Below are positions 35,937 through 45,500 of a DNA stretch of 64,000 bases, in pieces. Source of the DNA: JAVBLT01 sp031553315 (lineage in GTDB: Bacteria; Verrucomicrobiota; Kiritimatiellia; RFP12; DVOR01); the NCBI GenBank assembly GCA_031553315.1, contig JAVBLT010000011.1, forward strand, positions 1 to 64,000. Direction: 5' to 3'. A program made the position numbers and the translations under genes. Under the pieces are notes generated by a model. It was given only the letters and a program-made list of their open reading frames with translations, was not told where the DNA came from and did no database searches. Positions within the stretch are counted from its first letter, which is position 1. Every line of letters starts with the position of its first letter.

Positions 35937-36947
35937 ATGAACGCACTCGAAGGCATGTTGAAAAAAGTCAAAGGCACAGGCAAGCGCATCGTCCTGCCCG
36001 AAGGCCAGGATCCCCGCGTGATCAAAGCCGCCCGAATGGCCGTTGAAAACGGCGTCTGCGAAATAACCGTGCTGGGAACCCCCGTTGAAATCGCGGCCGC
36101 GGAAAACCTGGCCGGCGAAAAGCTCCCCGCCGCCGCCAACGTGATCGACCACACCCGGGGCGATCTCCTCGAACAGCTCGCCATCGGCTTCAACGAAAAA
36201 CGCAAATCCAAAGGCATGACCCTCGAAGAAGCGCGCAAGACCCTCGTCGAAAAACGCATCTACTTCGGCGCCATGATGCTCGCCCTCGATCTGGTCGACG
36301 GTCTCGTGGCGGGCTCCATCGCCTCCACCGGCGACATGCTCCGCGCCGCCTTCCAATGCGTCGGCACCGCCAAAGGCATCAAGCTCGCCTCCTCCACCTT
36401 CATCATGGATCTCAAAGAGCCCACGCCCGCCGGAGACGGCGTGCTCTTCTTCGCCGATTGCGCCGTGAACCCCAACCCCACCGCCGAAGAACTGGTCGAC
36501 ATCGCCCACGCCACCGCCCTCACCTACCAGGCGCTCATCGGCGGCACCCCCCGCGTGGCCTTCCTCAGCTTTTCGACCAAAGGCAGCGCCCGGCATGAAC
36601 TCGTCGACAAAGTGCAGCTCGCCGCCGAAATGGCCCGCACCCGCTTCGAAGGCCTCGGCCTCGCCGCCGTGGTCGACGGCGAAATGCAGGCCGATGCCGC
36701 CCTCGTGCCCGAAGTCGGCCACAGCAAAAACAAAAACGGCCCCATCAAGGGCGACGCCAACATCCTCATCTTCCCCGACCTCCAGGCCGGCAACATCTGC
36801 TACAAGCTCGTGCAACGCCTCGCGGGCGCCGACGCGATCGGCCCCGTGATCCAGGGCGTGGCCAAGCCCATCAACGACCTCTCCCGCGGGTGCAGCGCCC
36901 AAGACATCTACGGCAACATCATCATCACCGCCGCGCAAGCCCTCTAA
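35937..36947 (+). CDS. pta: Phosphate acetyltransferase
   Basis: 336 residues, about the length of short Pta enzymes; AAAGGA 8 nt before the ATG. KRIVLPEGQDPRVIKAA, GLVAGSIASTGDMLRAAFQCVG and the C-terminal DANILIFPDLQAGNICYKLVQRLAGADAIGPVIQG are signatures of the PTA_PTB family. It converts acetyl-CoA and phosphate to acetyl phosphate in acetate fermentation. No ackA is seen in this window. A terminator follows immediately. Confidence 0.95.
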   Translation: MNALEGMLKKVKGTGKRIVLPEGQDPRVIKAARMAVENGVCEITVLGTPVEIAAAENLAGEKLPAAANVIDHTRGDLLEQLAIGFNEKRKSKGMTLEEARKTLVEKRIYFGAMMLALDLVDGLVAGSIASTGDMLRAAFQCVGTAKGIKLASSTFIMDLKEPTPAGDGVLFFADCAVNPNPTAEELVDIAHATALTYQALIGGTPRVAFLSFSTKGSARHELVDKVQLAAEMARTRFEGLGLAAVVDGEMQADAALVPEVGHSKNKNGPIKGDANILIFPDLQAGNICYKLVQRLAGADAIGPVIQGVAKPINDLSRGCSAQDIYGNIIITAAQAL

Positions 36948-36958
36948 AAACACCCAGC

Positions 36959-36987
36959 GACCGGGTCCCCCAAGGCCCGGTCTTTTT
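36959..36987 (+). terminator. Terminator of pta, 3 nt before the next start codon
   Basis: An 8-bp stem GACCGGGT/GCCCGGTC (36959-36966, 36975-36982; one wobble) with an 8-nt loop is followed by TTTTT (36983-36987). The next ATG is at 36991. Confidence 0.8.
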
Positions 36988-36990
36988 CTT

Positions 36991-38145
36991 ATGCCCAAGC
37001 CCGATACCTTCGCTCTCTTCACCGATTTCGAGCGCACCTTCACCGAGCGCTTCGCCCACCTCGATTTCGCCGCCCTCCGCGCCGACCTCTCCTTCTGGCA
37101 CAACACCACCAGCCACGCCCAGCCCCTCCTCGAGACCCTCCTCCCCCTGAGCCCCGACCTCCACCACTACCGCACCGATTACCGCGACAGCCTCGCCGCC
37201 CTCAAACACGACCTCCTCCCCACCCTCCGCGCCTGGGATGCCGGCACCCCCCACTCTCCCTCCCACATCACCCTTTGCCACTCCACCACCCTCGCCTCTC
37301 TCTCCATTCTCCACATGCTCAAAGAAAAAGGCATCCGCGAGATCCAATTCACCACCCCCGCCTACTTCGCCTGCCCCACCCAGGCCCGCCAGCTCGGCTT
37401 GCGCGTGACTTTCCTCCCCGCCCGCCCGGCCGACGCCTACGCCATCCACCTTCCTTCCGCCGGCGCCCGCCCCAAAGCCCTCTGGGTCACCCAACCCCGC
37501 TTTTGCGTGGGCACCGACCACACCCCCGCCGAAATCCTCGCCCTCCACGCCGCCCTCGCCCCCCGCGATTTTCTCATCATCGACGAAGCCAACGAACAGC
37601 GCCACCCCACCCCCCTCGCCGCCATCGACCCCGCCCGTTTCCCCAACATCGTCAAATACCGCAACCTCTTCAAACCCTGCGGCATCCAAGGCCCCCGCCT
37701 CGGCTACCTCATCCACCACCCCGGCCTGAGCCCCCTCCTCCAAACCCAGCTCGACATCCTCCAGGGCGGAATCGACTGTTTCAGCCTTGAGCTCGCCCGC
37801 ACCCTCTGCTCGCACGGCCACCACCCCCGCCTCCTCGCCCTCGCCCGCAGCCAGGTCGCCGCCCTCCACCGCAAAGCCCAAGCCCTCCTCCAAGGCAGCC
37901 CCATCCGCCTCAGCCCCATCGCCAACAGCTACCTGGGCAGCCTGCTCATACCCTGCGCCGACCGCAACGCCCTCCTTGACCACTGCGCGGCCCGCGACCT
38001 TCCCGTGATCCTCGGCTCCAGCCTCTTCCTCCCGCCCGACCCGACCTGTGAGCACATCCGCCTCGATTACCTCATCCGCGAAGACCTTTTCCTCAACGGC
38101 CTGCGCATCCTCCTTGATTTCACAAGCGGGTTCGGGGTAAAATGA
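36991..38145 (+). CDS. PLP-dependent aminotransferase-like protein
   Basis: 384 residues. The aspartate-aminotransferase fold is indicated by IIDEANEQR (PLP-nitrogen-binding Asp) and by KYRNLFKPCGIQGPRLGYLIH, where the Lys of LFK fits the Schiff-base lysine next to the G-x-x-G-x-R-x-G pattern of class I/II enzymes (HisC/CobD-like). The substrate is unknown. The coding strand is exceptionally C-rich. There is no Shine-Dalgarno before the ATG because the pta terminator fills that place, so either the message is leaderless or it depends on read-through. dinB starts 4 nt after its stop. Confidence 0.75.
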   Translation: MPKPDTFALFTDFERTFTERFAHLDFAALRADLSFWHNTTSHAQPLLETLLPLSPDLHHYRTDYRDSLAALKHDLLPTLRAWDAGTPHSPSHITLCHSTTLASLSILHMLKEKGIREIQFTTPAYFACPTQARQLGLRVTFLPARPADAYAIHLPSAGARPKALWVTQPRFCVGTDHTPAEILALHAALAPRDFLIIDEANEQRHPTPLAAIDPARFPNIVKYRNLFKPCGIQGPRLGYLIHHPGLSPLLQTQLDILQGGIDCFSLELARTLCSHGHHPRLLALARSQVAALHRKAQALLQGSPIRLSPIANSYLGSLLIPCADRNALLDHCAARDLPVILGSSLFLPPDPTCEHIRLDYLIREDLFLNGLRILLDFTSGFGVK

Positions 38146-38149
38146 CGGC

Positions 38150-39340
38150 ATGCAAAAAAGGGCGATACTGCATGTGGATATGGACGCGTTTTTCGCGGCG
38201 ATCGAGCAGCGCGACCATCCGGAATGGCGGGGAAAACCCGTCATCATCGGCGCGGGACCGCATGAGCGCGGAGTCGTCTCCACGTGTTCCTATGAGGCGC
38301 GCGTTTTCGGCGTGCGCTCCGCAATGCCGTCGCGCGAAGCCTACACCCGCTGCCCCCACGGCATTTTCGTGGCGCCGAGGATGCGCGGCTACAGCGCGGT
38401 CTCGAAAGAGGTGTTTGCCATCTTCGAGCGCTTCACGCCGCTGATCGAACCGGTTTCGGTCGATGAAGCGTTTCTCGACGTCAGCGGCGTGGGTCAACTT
38501 TTCGGCAAGCCCGAGGAAATCGCGGCGGCGATTCGCGCGGCGATTCAAAACGAGCTTCGCTTAACGGCCTCCATCGGCGTGGCGCACAACAAATTCCTGG
38601 CGAAGCTGGCAAGCGATGAAAAAAAGCCGGATGGTCTCTTCGTGGTGCCCGAGGCGGAGGCCGAGATCGCCCGCTGGCTCGCGCCCAAAAAAGTGGGCGC
38701 GCTGATGGGCGTGGGGCCGGCGACCGTGGCGGAGCTGGCGAAAATCGGCATTCACCGCGTGAGCGATCTGCAAAACGCCGATCGCAAACGCCTCGCGGCT
38801 CAGCTCACCCCCGATCTGGCGGAGCACCTAGCCGCCCTCGCCTTCGGGCATGACGATCGACCGCTTGAACTGGAGCAGGAAGAAAAATCGATCTCCCGCG
38901 AGGTCACCTTTTCCGAGGATTGCACCGACCGCAACGCCTTGCGCCAAACCCTGCTTTCGATTGCGGATGACGTGGGCTTCCGTTTGCGCAAATCGGGAAA
39001 ATTCGCGCAGACGGCGCGCCTGAAGCTACGCTGGAAAGATTTCAAGACCATCACGCGCCAATGCCCCTTCGGTGAAGCGGTTATGGATGATTTCACCCTC
39101 CGCCATACCGCCCTCGCGCTGTTCGCCAGGGAAACCCTCATCGCCCCCGTGCGCCTCATCGGCTTCGGCGTGACGGGGCTCTCGCCGCTGCGCGACGAAA
39201 CGCCCGACCTTTTCGCAGCGCAGGATGCCGATCACGCCTTGCGCGAAAAATATGAACGGCTGAGCAAAACCGCCGACGAGCTCCGCAGAAAACTCGGCCA
39301 CCCGGCTTTCATCGACCCTGACAAAAAAGGAAAATCATGA
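38150..39340 (+). CDS. dinB: DNA polymerase IV (Y family)
   Basis: 396 residues. Catalytic acidic motifs VDMDAFFAAIEQ (about 9-20) and SVDEAFLDV (about 103-111) are intact. The steric-gate/palm sequence STCSYEARVFGVRSAMP and the thumb HhH VGALMGVGPATVAELAKIGI are canonical. It ends without a recognisable beta-clamp motif that I can assign firmly. It performs low-fidelity translesion synthesis. It ends in an ATGA overlap with the reductase gene. Confidence 0.95.
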   Translation: MQKRAILHVDMDAFFAAIEQRDHPEWRGKPVIIGAGPHERGVVSTCSYEARVFGVRSAMPSREAYTRCPHGIFVAPRMRGYSAVSKEVFAIFERFTPLIEPVSVDEAFLDVSGVGQLFGKPEEIAAAIRAAIQNELRLTASIGVAHNKFLAKLASDEKKPDGLFVVPEAEAEIARWLAPKKVGALMGVGPATVAELAKIGIHRVSDLQNADRKRLAAQLTPDLAEHLAALAFGHDDRPLELEQEEKSISREVTFSEDCTDRNALRQTLLSIADDVGFRLRKSGKFAQTARLKLRWKDFKTITRQCPFGEAVMDDFTLRHTALALFARETLIAPVRLIGFGVTGLSPLRDETPDLFAAQDADHALREKYERLSKTADELRRKLGHPAFIDPDKKGKS

Positions 39341-40197
39341 CACGCGATTCCATTTTGATTACAGGCGCATCGGGTCTGCTTGGTCGCGAAGTGCGGCGGA
39401 TCTTCACAGCGGCAGGCTTCAACGTCGTCGGCATCGCGCACCGGCGGGCGGAGCCGGGTTTGCTGCGCGTGAACCTCTCGGACGAGGAAGCCGTGGCGCG
39501 CATGATCGAAGAGACCCGCCCGGGCACCGTCATCAACTGCGCGGCGGAGCGCAAGCCCGATGCCTGTGAATCGGAAAACGCAACCGTCACGCGCCTCAAC
39601 ATCGGCCTTCCCGGGCAGCTGGCGGCGCATCGGGGATTCCGCCTGATTCAGATTTCAACCGATTATGTGTTCGACGGCACGCTCCCGCCCTATTCCGTCG
39701 ACGCACGCCCCAATCCGCTCAACGCCTACGGCCGCCAGAAGCGCGCCGCCGAGGAGGCCATACAAAGCGCCAACCCCGAAGCCGCCATTCTGCGGGTGCC
39801 GATTCTTTACGGCCCCGCGAACGACCTCGCCGAATCGGCCGTCACGGTCATTGCGGCGAACCTGTTGCGGGCGAAGGGCGGAAGCGTGCCGATGGACGAC
39901 CTGGCCATTCGCTGCCCCACGCTCACGACCGATGTGGCGCGCCAGCTGCTGGCCTTGGTCAACGATTATCAGCCGGGGGTGTATCACTATTCGGGAAGCG
40001 ACCCGATGACGAAGTATACCATGGCGCTGACGATGGCGCCGCTCATCGGTTGCCAGGCGGAGCAATGCGTGCCGGATCACAGGCCGCCCACCGTGCCGCG
40101 GCCGCGCGATTGCCGCCTCGACACGGCTCGCCTGCGCGAACGGGGCATCTTCGTGGAACCGGTCTCATTTGCCGCCGGCATCGCCACGGTGCTGTAG
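39337..40197 (+). CDS. RmlD/MAT2B-like NAD(P)-dependent sugar-nucleotide reductase
   Basis: 286 residues from the ATGA overlap with dinB. The extended short-chain dehydrogenase fold has TGASGLLGREV, the STDYVFDG catalytic segment and YGRQKRAAE (YxxxK, around 131-135). The RmlD_sub_bind family includes dTDP-4-dehydrorhamnose reductase and MAT2B. The lack of other rhamnose genes nearby leaves the substrate open. Its 3' end overlaps the convergent mini-exosortase gene by 33 nt. Confidence 0.85.
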   Translation: MTRDSILITGASGLLGREVRRIFTAAGFNVVGIAHRRAEPGLLRVNLSDEEAVARMIEETRPGTVINCAAERKPDACESENATVTRLNIGLPGQLAAHRGFRLIQISTDYVFDGTLPPYSVDARPNPLNAYGRQKRAAEEAIQSANPEAAILRVPILYGPANDLAESAVTVIAANLLRAKGGSVPMDDLAIRCPTLTTDVARQLLALVNDYQPGVYHYSGSDPMTKYTMALTMAPLIGCQAEQCVPDHRPPTVPRPRDCRLDTARLRERGIFVEPVSFAAGIATVL

Positions 40198-40647
40198 GCG
40201 CCAGGCAAGGTAAACCGGAAGCGGCAGGAAGAAAAACGAACCGACCGTTTGGTGCATCAGGCGTTCAAAACGCATCAGGCCGGCATCGGCTAAAAACAGC
40301 GTGAGCGGAACAACGGCAATCAGGCGGAAGGCATTGCACAGCAACAGCGTGACCCAGCAGCCGGGCAACCAGACCGGCCACAAAAACCGATGCCGGGAGA
40401 CCAACGGCGCCGAAAATCCGCAAAGCAGGGTGAAAGCCAGGATTCCCGCACAGCTGCGCCCGACCTCGAATGTGATTCCCCCGACCTCGAAAAAGGGAGG
40501 GTGGCCTTCCAGAGCCGCACCGTGAAAGGCTGCGGCAAAAAAAGCGGGAATCCGGCAGAAAAGCGCAATCACCGCGCTTTCGGGCAACAGAAACGCGGCG
40601 CGGGAGGCCAGCCACGCAAGCGCCGCGATGATCGCAACCTGAAGCAT
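40165..40647 (-). CDS. Minimal exosortase-family protein (XrtK-like)
   Basis: 160 residues with about four or five hydrophobic segments. It carries the exosortase triad in compact form: Cys66 in EVGRSCAGILAF, Arg108 in LCNAFRLIAV and His132 in RLMHQTVGSFFF. The size and pattern fit exosortase K-type or archaeosortase-related minimal enzymes rather than the 541-residue enzyme at 24436. It begins 1 nt after the stop of the YugP-type protease gene (TGA-C-ATG), so the two are translationally coupled. It should be a membrane cysteine protease or transpeptidase acting on a C-terminal tail; the substrate is unknown. The SDR gene overlaps its 3' end. Confidence 0.8.
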   Translation of the reverse strand: MLQVAIIAALAWLASRAAFLLPESAVIALFCRIPAFFAAAFHGAALEGHPPFFEVGGITFEVGRSCAGILAFTLLCGFSAPLVSRHRFLWPVWLPGCWVTLLLCNAFRLIAVVPLTLFLADAGLMRFERLMHQTVGSFFFLPLPVYLAWRLQHRGDAGGK

Positions 40648-40648
40648 G

Positions 40649-41341
40649 TCAATCCCGGCGGTTGCCCAGCAGACCGGAGCGAATCAGGTAATACAGCAGC
40701 GTGAGAAGCGCCGTGACCGCGCTGGCCACGTAGGTGAGAAACGCGGCGTTGAGCACCTGGCCGGCGGCGCCAGCCTGATCGGGCGAGACAATGCCTGAAG
40801 CTTCCAAGGTGCGTTTGGCGCGCAGGCTGGCATCCCACTCGACCGGCAGGGTGATCAGCGTGAAGAGCAGCGTCACGCCGAACAGCGCGAGCCCCGCGTA
40901 GACCAACCCGGTCGATTGCAGGAAAAGCCCCGCGAAGAAGACCCAGATATAGGTGCTGCTGCAAAATTGCGTGGCGGGGACAAGCGCCGAGCGCATCTTG
41001 AGCGGGCCGTAGGCCTCGGCATCCTGAAGCGCGTGGCCGGCTTCGTGGCAGGCCACGCCCACGGCGGAGAGGGAGCGGCCGCGGTAGACGTCGGGCGAGA
41101 GGCGCAGCACTTTGCCGCGGGGATCGTAATGGTCGGAGAGGAAGCCGGATGTTTCCTCAATCTGCACGGAAAAGACGCCGCCGCGCTGAAGCATCTGCCG
41201 CGCGGCCTGAGCCCCGGTCATGCCGGAAGCGGCGGCCACAGCGGAATAGCGGTGAAAGGTCGATTTGACCATCCAGGCGGCAAGCCCGGCCAGGAGCATA
41301 CCGGGCAAAATCAAAATAAAATACAGGGGATCCATCATCAT
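40649..41341 (-). CDS. YugP-type zinc membrane metallopeptidase
   Basis: 230 residues with GGAGG 5-11 nt before three alternative start ATGs (41341, 41338, 41335). An N-terminal helix is followed by the zinc motif HEAGH (99-103) and a third-ligand candidate Glu168 in LPVEWDAS, with two to three helices in the C-terminal half. GGVFSVQIEET, SDHYDPRGKVLRLSP and HEAGHALQDAEAY are diagnostic of the Zn_peptidase_2 (YugP, PF04298) family. The physiological substrate of this family is unknown. The coupling to a minimal exosortase is notable. A TATACT -10 box (minus strand, 41372-41377) lies upstream with a poor -35. Confidence 0.92.
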   Translation of the reverse strand: MMMDPLYFILILPGMLLAGLAAWMVKSTFHRYSAVAAASGMTGAQAARQMLQRGGVFSVQIEETSGFLSDHYDPRGKVLRLSPDVYRGRSLSAVGVACHEAGHALQDAEAYGPLKMRSALVPATQFCSSTYIWVFFAGLFLQSTGLVYAGLALFGVTLLFTLITLPVEWDASLRAKRTLEASGIVSPDQAGAAGQVLNAAFLTYVASAVTALLTLLYYLIRSGLLGNRRD

Positions 41342-41407
41342 AAAAACCTCCTATGCGTCAAGTGCCCAAAGAGTATACCCGAAAGCGGGGTCGGGAGGCC
41401 AGTGTTT

Positions 41408-42568
41408 TTATCCGGGGTCTGTCACGCGGCCCATGAAAAGAATCGCGCCGCTCTTTTTTTCGATGATGAAGAAAAGAAAGGGGCGGTCGACCGTGAAGAC
41501 CGTTTCCGCCATTCCGCCGAAGGATATGGCTGCCTGCGTGGCGGCGGCGGCAAAGGTTCCGCGTTCGGTCACATCGACAAAAACCTGCTGGTCAATGGAG
41601 GAAACAAAGAGGGCTGAGGCGCAAAAGCGGCTGAAATCGGCTTTGCCCGAGAGGAAAGCCTCGGTCACGCCGAGCTCGCGCAATGGCGGAATGGCGGCGA
41701 AGCGGTGTCTCAGGCGGAAGCGCGGCAGGCGCAGCGTGAGCGGTGCTTCCTTGAGCGCGGCGCGCCAGGCGGCGAAGGTTTCCGCGCAGAGCGTTTCCTC
41801 CAAACGATCCAAGGCGCCGGCAGTCCGGTCGGAGGGCAGCGCCACAAGCATGGCGCAGGAACCGCCGCGATAGGGCAGCTCAATCACGTGCGCCCCGTTG
41901 ACAAGCGCCGCCGGAAAATCGCTTTTGGCCGACATGAACGTTCTGCTGACCGCGTGCTCCGGCGTGATGAAAAAGGATCGGAGCCGGGTCAGCTCGGGTG
42001 CGAAATAGAATGCCCAGCGGCCATTGAAGGAAACGGCATCGACCACGCTCAGCACGGTATCGGGCGCGGGCGGCAGGGCGACGGCAATCCGGTTTTTCGT
42101 TTGCCGCGCAATCCAGGCGGCAATTGCCGTGCGGGCGGCAGGGGTTGCGTAATCCACGGGGATCAGCTCCGCGCAGGCGCTTTCCCGCAACAGGCGGATC
42201 GCCTCGGGTTTAAACGCATACCCGGCTTGCGGGAAAAGAGCCGCCGCCATGGTGATCCCGCTTTCGCCCGCATCGGCAATCACGGTTTTTTTCCAGGAGG
42301 CAAAGGCGGGGGCGGCCGCTTCCGGCGGCAGGGAGGTTTGAAGCGCCGTTTTCAATTGCGCGGCGGTTTCGCCTTCCGCGCCGGTGTAAAGGGCGGTGAG
42401 GTTGCCGGTCAGGCTGGCGGGGGAAAAAAGGAACGTGGCGTGGTTTTTTTTGAGTATGCCGTAAAGGGAGAATGCAAAAGCATGGCCGGTTTTTTCAAAA
42501 CCGCCCTCCCCGCGCGCGGCGGGGAGGGCGAAGATGAAGGTCAGAATCAAAAACCAGTGTTTCGCCAT
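41408..42568 (-). CDS. Secreted serpin (serine protease inhibitor)
   Basis: 386 residues from ATG 42568, with a signal peptide (FLILTFIFALPAARG). FAFSLYGIL...NATFLFSPASLTGNL, VDAVSFNGRWAFYF and FTVDRPFLFFI are the serpin fold signatures. The reactive-centre hinge ERGTFAAAATQAA fits the Ala-rich consensus of inhibitory serpins, so suicide inhibition of a protease is likely. The P1 residue cannot be set by eye. It follows the large repeat protein on the same strand, 11 nt away, and could protect that surface protein or the cell from host or competitor proteases. Confidence 0.92.
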   Translation of the reverse strand: MAKHWFLILTFIFALPAARGEGGFEKTGHAFAFSLYGILKKNHATFLFSPASLTGNLTALYTGAEGETAAQLKTALQTSLPPEAAAPAFASWKKTVIADAGESGITMAAALFPQAGYAFKPEAIRLLRESACAELIPVDYATPAARTAIAAWIARQTKNRIAVALPPAPDTVLSVVDAVSFNGRWAFYFAPELTRLRSFFITPEHAVSRTFMSAKSDFPAALVNGAHVIELPYRGGSCAMLVALPSDRTAGALDRLEETLCAETFAAWRAALKEAPLTLRLPRFRLRHRFAAIPPLRELGVTEAFLSGKADFSRFCASALFVSSIDQQVFVDVTERGTFAAAATQAAISFGGMAETVFTVDRPFLFFIIEKKSGAILFMGRVTDPG

Positions 42569-42579
42569 GGCGCGGGCAA

Positions 42580-45500
42580 TCAATAGAGGTAGATGCGCAG
42601 CGGCACATAGGTCTTCAGGCGGTATGCTTTCGCCGCGGCGTCTTTTTCAAGATACCAGCCGGCAATGGCGGTTTTGATTTTTGCGGCGGGGGGCTCGGTG
42701 TCGCCCGTCCAGCACAGGACGGGGGAATCCGAGGCGGCGGCGTGGGGGGTGGCGGCAAGCGTGATGACGGCGCCGTCGGCGATGTTGAGGGTTTTGACGG
42801 TGATGGCGCTGACGCTGTTTCGATCGGCGGAGACGCCCAGTGTGAGCCTGGCGCCGGAGGCGACGGTGAGCGTGCCGTTGGCGCTTGGCGCGGTGTTGGC
42901 GGTGGCGGTGTTTTCCGCGCCGAGCACCAGCGTGCCCGCCTCGACGTTGATGCCGGCGGGGTTCATGTAGGGTATTTCAAGCGTCATCGTTCCGGGGCCT
43001 TGTTTGCGCAAAACCGCAGAGTTGTAGATCATCACCTGCACGCGGAGCATTCCGGCGGGGTCTTCCACCACAAAGGCGTTGTTGGCGCCAAGGGTGATAC
43101 CGCTGTTGGTGGTCTGAAGATTAGTGTCGGAAGGCCAATAGATGCGGTTTTCGACCGTTCCCTTTGAAATGAGCCTGGCGCCGAGATTGAGGGATCGAAC
43201 GGTTGCCCCAAAATAGGAGCTGCCGGTGAGATACATGCGTGCTCCGGCGTTCAGGGTCAGATCGGCGGATCCGGTATTGGTGTAGCGATTGATCTCAACG
43301 AGGCTGCCGTTGGCGGTGATTTTTTGGCCGCTTATTGCCTCGTGGTTATCGGAAAGAAGCGTGGCGGGGGCGTTGACGACCAGCTCGGCGAGCTGGGTAA
43401 ACACGGGCGTGTTGTTACCCTGCGCGGAACCGGCGTGGAGTGTGCCGTTGTTGACGACGAGGCGGCCCGTGAAGGAACCTCCCGCGTTTTTATGCGGGAA
43501 CTGAAGCGTTCCCGTGCCTTCTTTGACGAGTGTGCCGCCGCCGGATCGCGGGCTGTTTATCTTTTGGGAGACGCCGCCGGGCGTATCAAAAACCAGCGTT
43601 GCTCCGGTTTCAACGTGAAGCGAACCGGTGTATTCGGGTGTGGCGGTGGGTTCGGCCGCGCCGATTTCCTTGCTCACCGTCAACGTACCGGCATTGACGG
43701 CGACGCCGGGAAGTGTGGTGCGCAGATCCAGCCGGGTGTGCCCCGTGCCGTTTTTGATCAGGCTTACCGCGCCGGAAAGGGAACCGGTTCCGGTCAAGGT
43801 GTAATCGGAGGCGGCATCGAACACGAAACCGGATACGCCGAAGGCTTCATCGAGGGTGACGGTGATTTCATCGCCGCGCGTGGGGAAGGCCACGGCGTCC
43901 ATGGGCGTGAAGGCGGCGGGGGAAGCGTCGGCAAGGTCGGTCCAGTTCATGGTCTGCGTGTCCCAGGCGCCGGTTCCGGTGTTCCAGGCGAGGGATTTCG
44001 CCACGGCGACCCCGCCGACGGTGGCGACGAGGTTGCCGTCTTTCACGGAAATGGAGACGTTGGGCGTGGTTTCCAACTCTTCGGGGAAGCGGCTCTCAAC
44101 CTGAATGGCTCCCAAAACGGGCGCCTGCCCGGTCGCGCCTCTGATGAGGGTGTAGGTGCCGGCGAAGGTGGTTTCGGTGAAAACGAGCTCAAGGGTGGCG
44201 CCATCGTCGAGGCCGACTGCGCCGGCGGCGGTGTAGCTTTCGGAGTTGTCGGCGCCGGATCCGAGGGTGAGGACCACTTTGGAGCCGCTTTTCGCGGTGA
44301 GGGCGCCGATGGCGTAGGCGGTGCCGCGCACGGCGTTGGTGAGCGTGGCGCCGCTTTCGAGCGTGATGGCGGCAGCGGCTGCCGCCGTGCTGTGAGCCAG
44401 GGCGAGGGAGCCGGTTTCCACGGCGAAGGCGCCGGTGAAGCCGGTGTTGGCGGCGGCGAGCTTCAGGGTGCCGGGGGCGGCGTTGGTGGTGGCGATCGTC
44501 AGGGTGCCGGCGCCGGTGAGGGCGCGGCTGAAGGTGACGGTCTTGTCGGCGGTGTCGAGGGTGACGGCGCCGGAGAGGATGGCGGCGGCGCCGCGGGTGC
44601 CGGTGCTCCAGTTGGCGTCGCGCGTGGCGATGGTGCCGCCGAGCAACTCGAGGCGGGCATGGGTATCGATACCCAGATTGCCGAGAATGAGGGTGCCCGA
44701 GGCGAGGCGGAGCACGCCCGATTCGGTGGTGCCGGCGCTGTCGCCGCTGATGCCGCGGGCGATGAGGGTGCCGCCGTCGATATTCACCAGGTTGTCGTCG
44801 GGGAGGCGGCCGTTGGGCACATCGGGGGTGAAATCGCCGCCGATTTCGAGTGTGCCGTTGGGCACGCTGAGGGTGCCGCCGGTGAGGTTGTAGTAGCACT
44901 TGGTGGCCGTCCAGTGGCCGGTCATCATGGCGCCGCCTTTGCCGAAGGTTGAGGAGTCGTTGCGGGTAAGCACGGTGATGGCGCCGCCGCTTTGGTTGAA
45001 GGTGCTGACGGCGCCGCCGGCATCGCCGGTGATGAGGCGCTGCAGGGCAAGGGAGCCGGTGGAAAAGGCGATGGTGTTTTGCCCGGTCATGCCCAGGTGT
45101 TTGATGGTGAGCGTGGCGCCTTCGGCCACGCCGTAATTGGGAAGCGGGTTGACGTTGTATTCATAGCGGTCGGTGAAGGTGGTGTCTTTCAGGATCTGAA
45201 GCGACCCGACGGCAGGCCAGGCGGAGATGTTGGCGAAGGTCATGGGCGCGTCGACCACTAAAAGCCCTTCTGTGGAGGTCAGCATTCCGGCGGTGCCGCC
45301 GGGGCCGGTGATGATGAGGGTGCCCGTGCCTTTTTTCGTAAAGGCTCCGGCTCCGGAAAGAGCGCCGGAAAGCGTGAGCGCAGTGTCCTCAAAGGTTTGG
45401 AAAGTCGCGGCTCCGGACAACGTGATTGGCGTGCCGATGGTCTGCTCGGGCGCGGTGGTCGCGAGGCCGGCGTTTTGAAGGGTCAGGTTCGCCGCTCCAG

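Noticed and set aside
43324..44952. 542-residue Gly/Glu/Asp-rich frame on the plus strand inside the large repeat protein
   Set aside because: It reads antisense to a gene with clear signal peptide and repeats. Glycine-rich composition follows from the complementary Ala/Thr codons.
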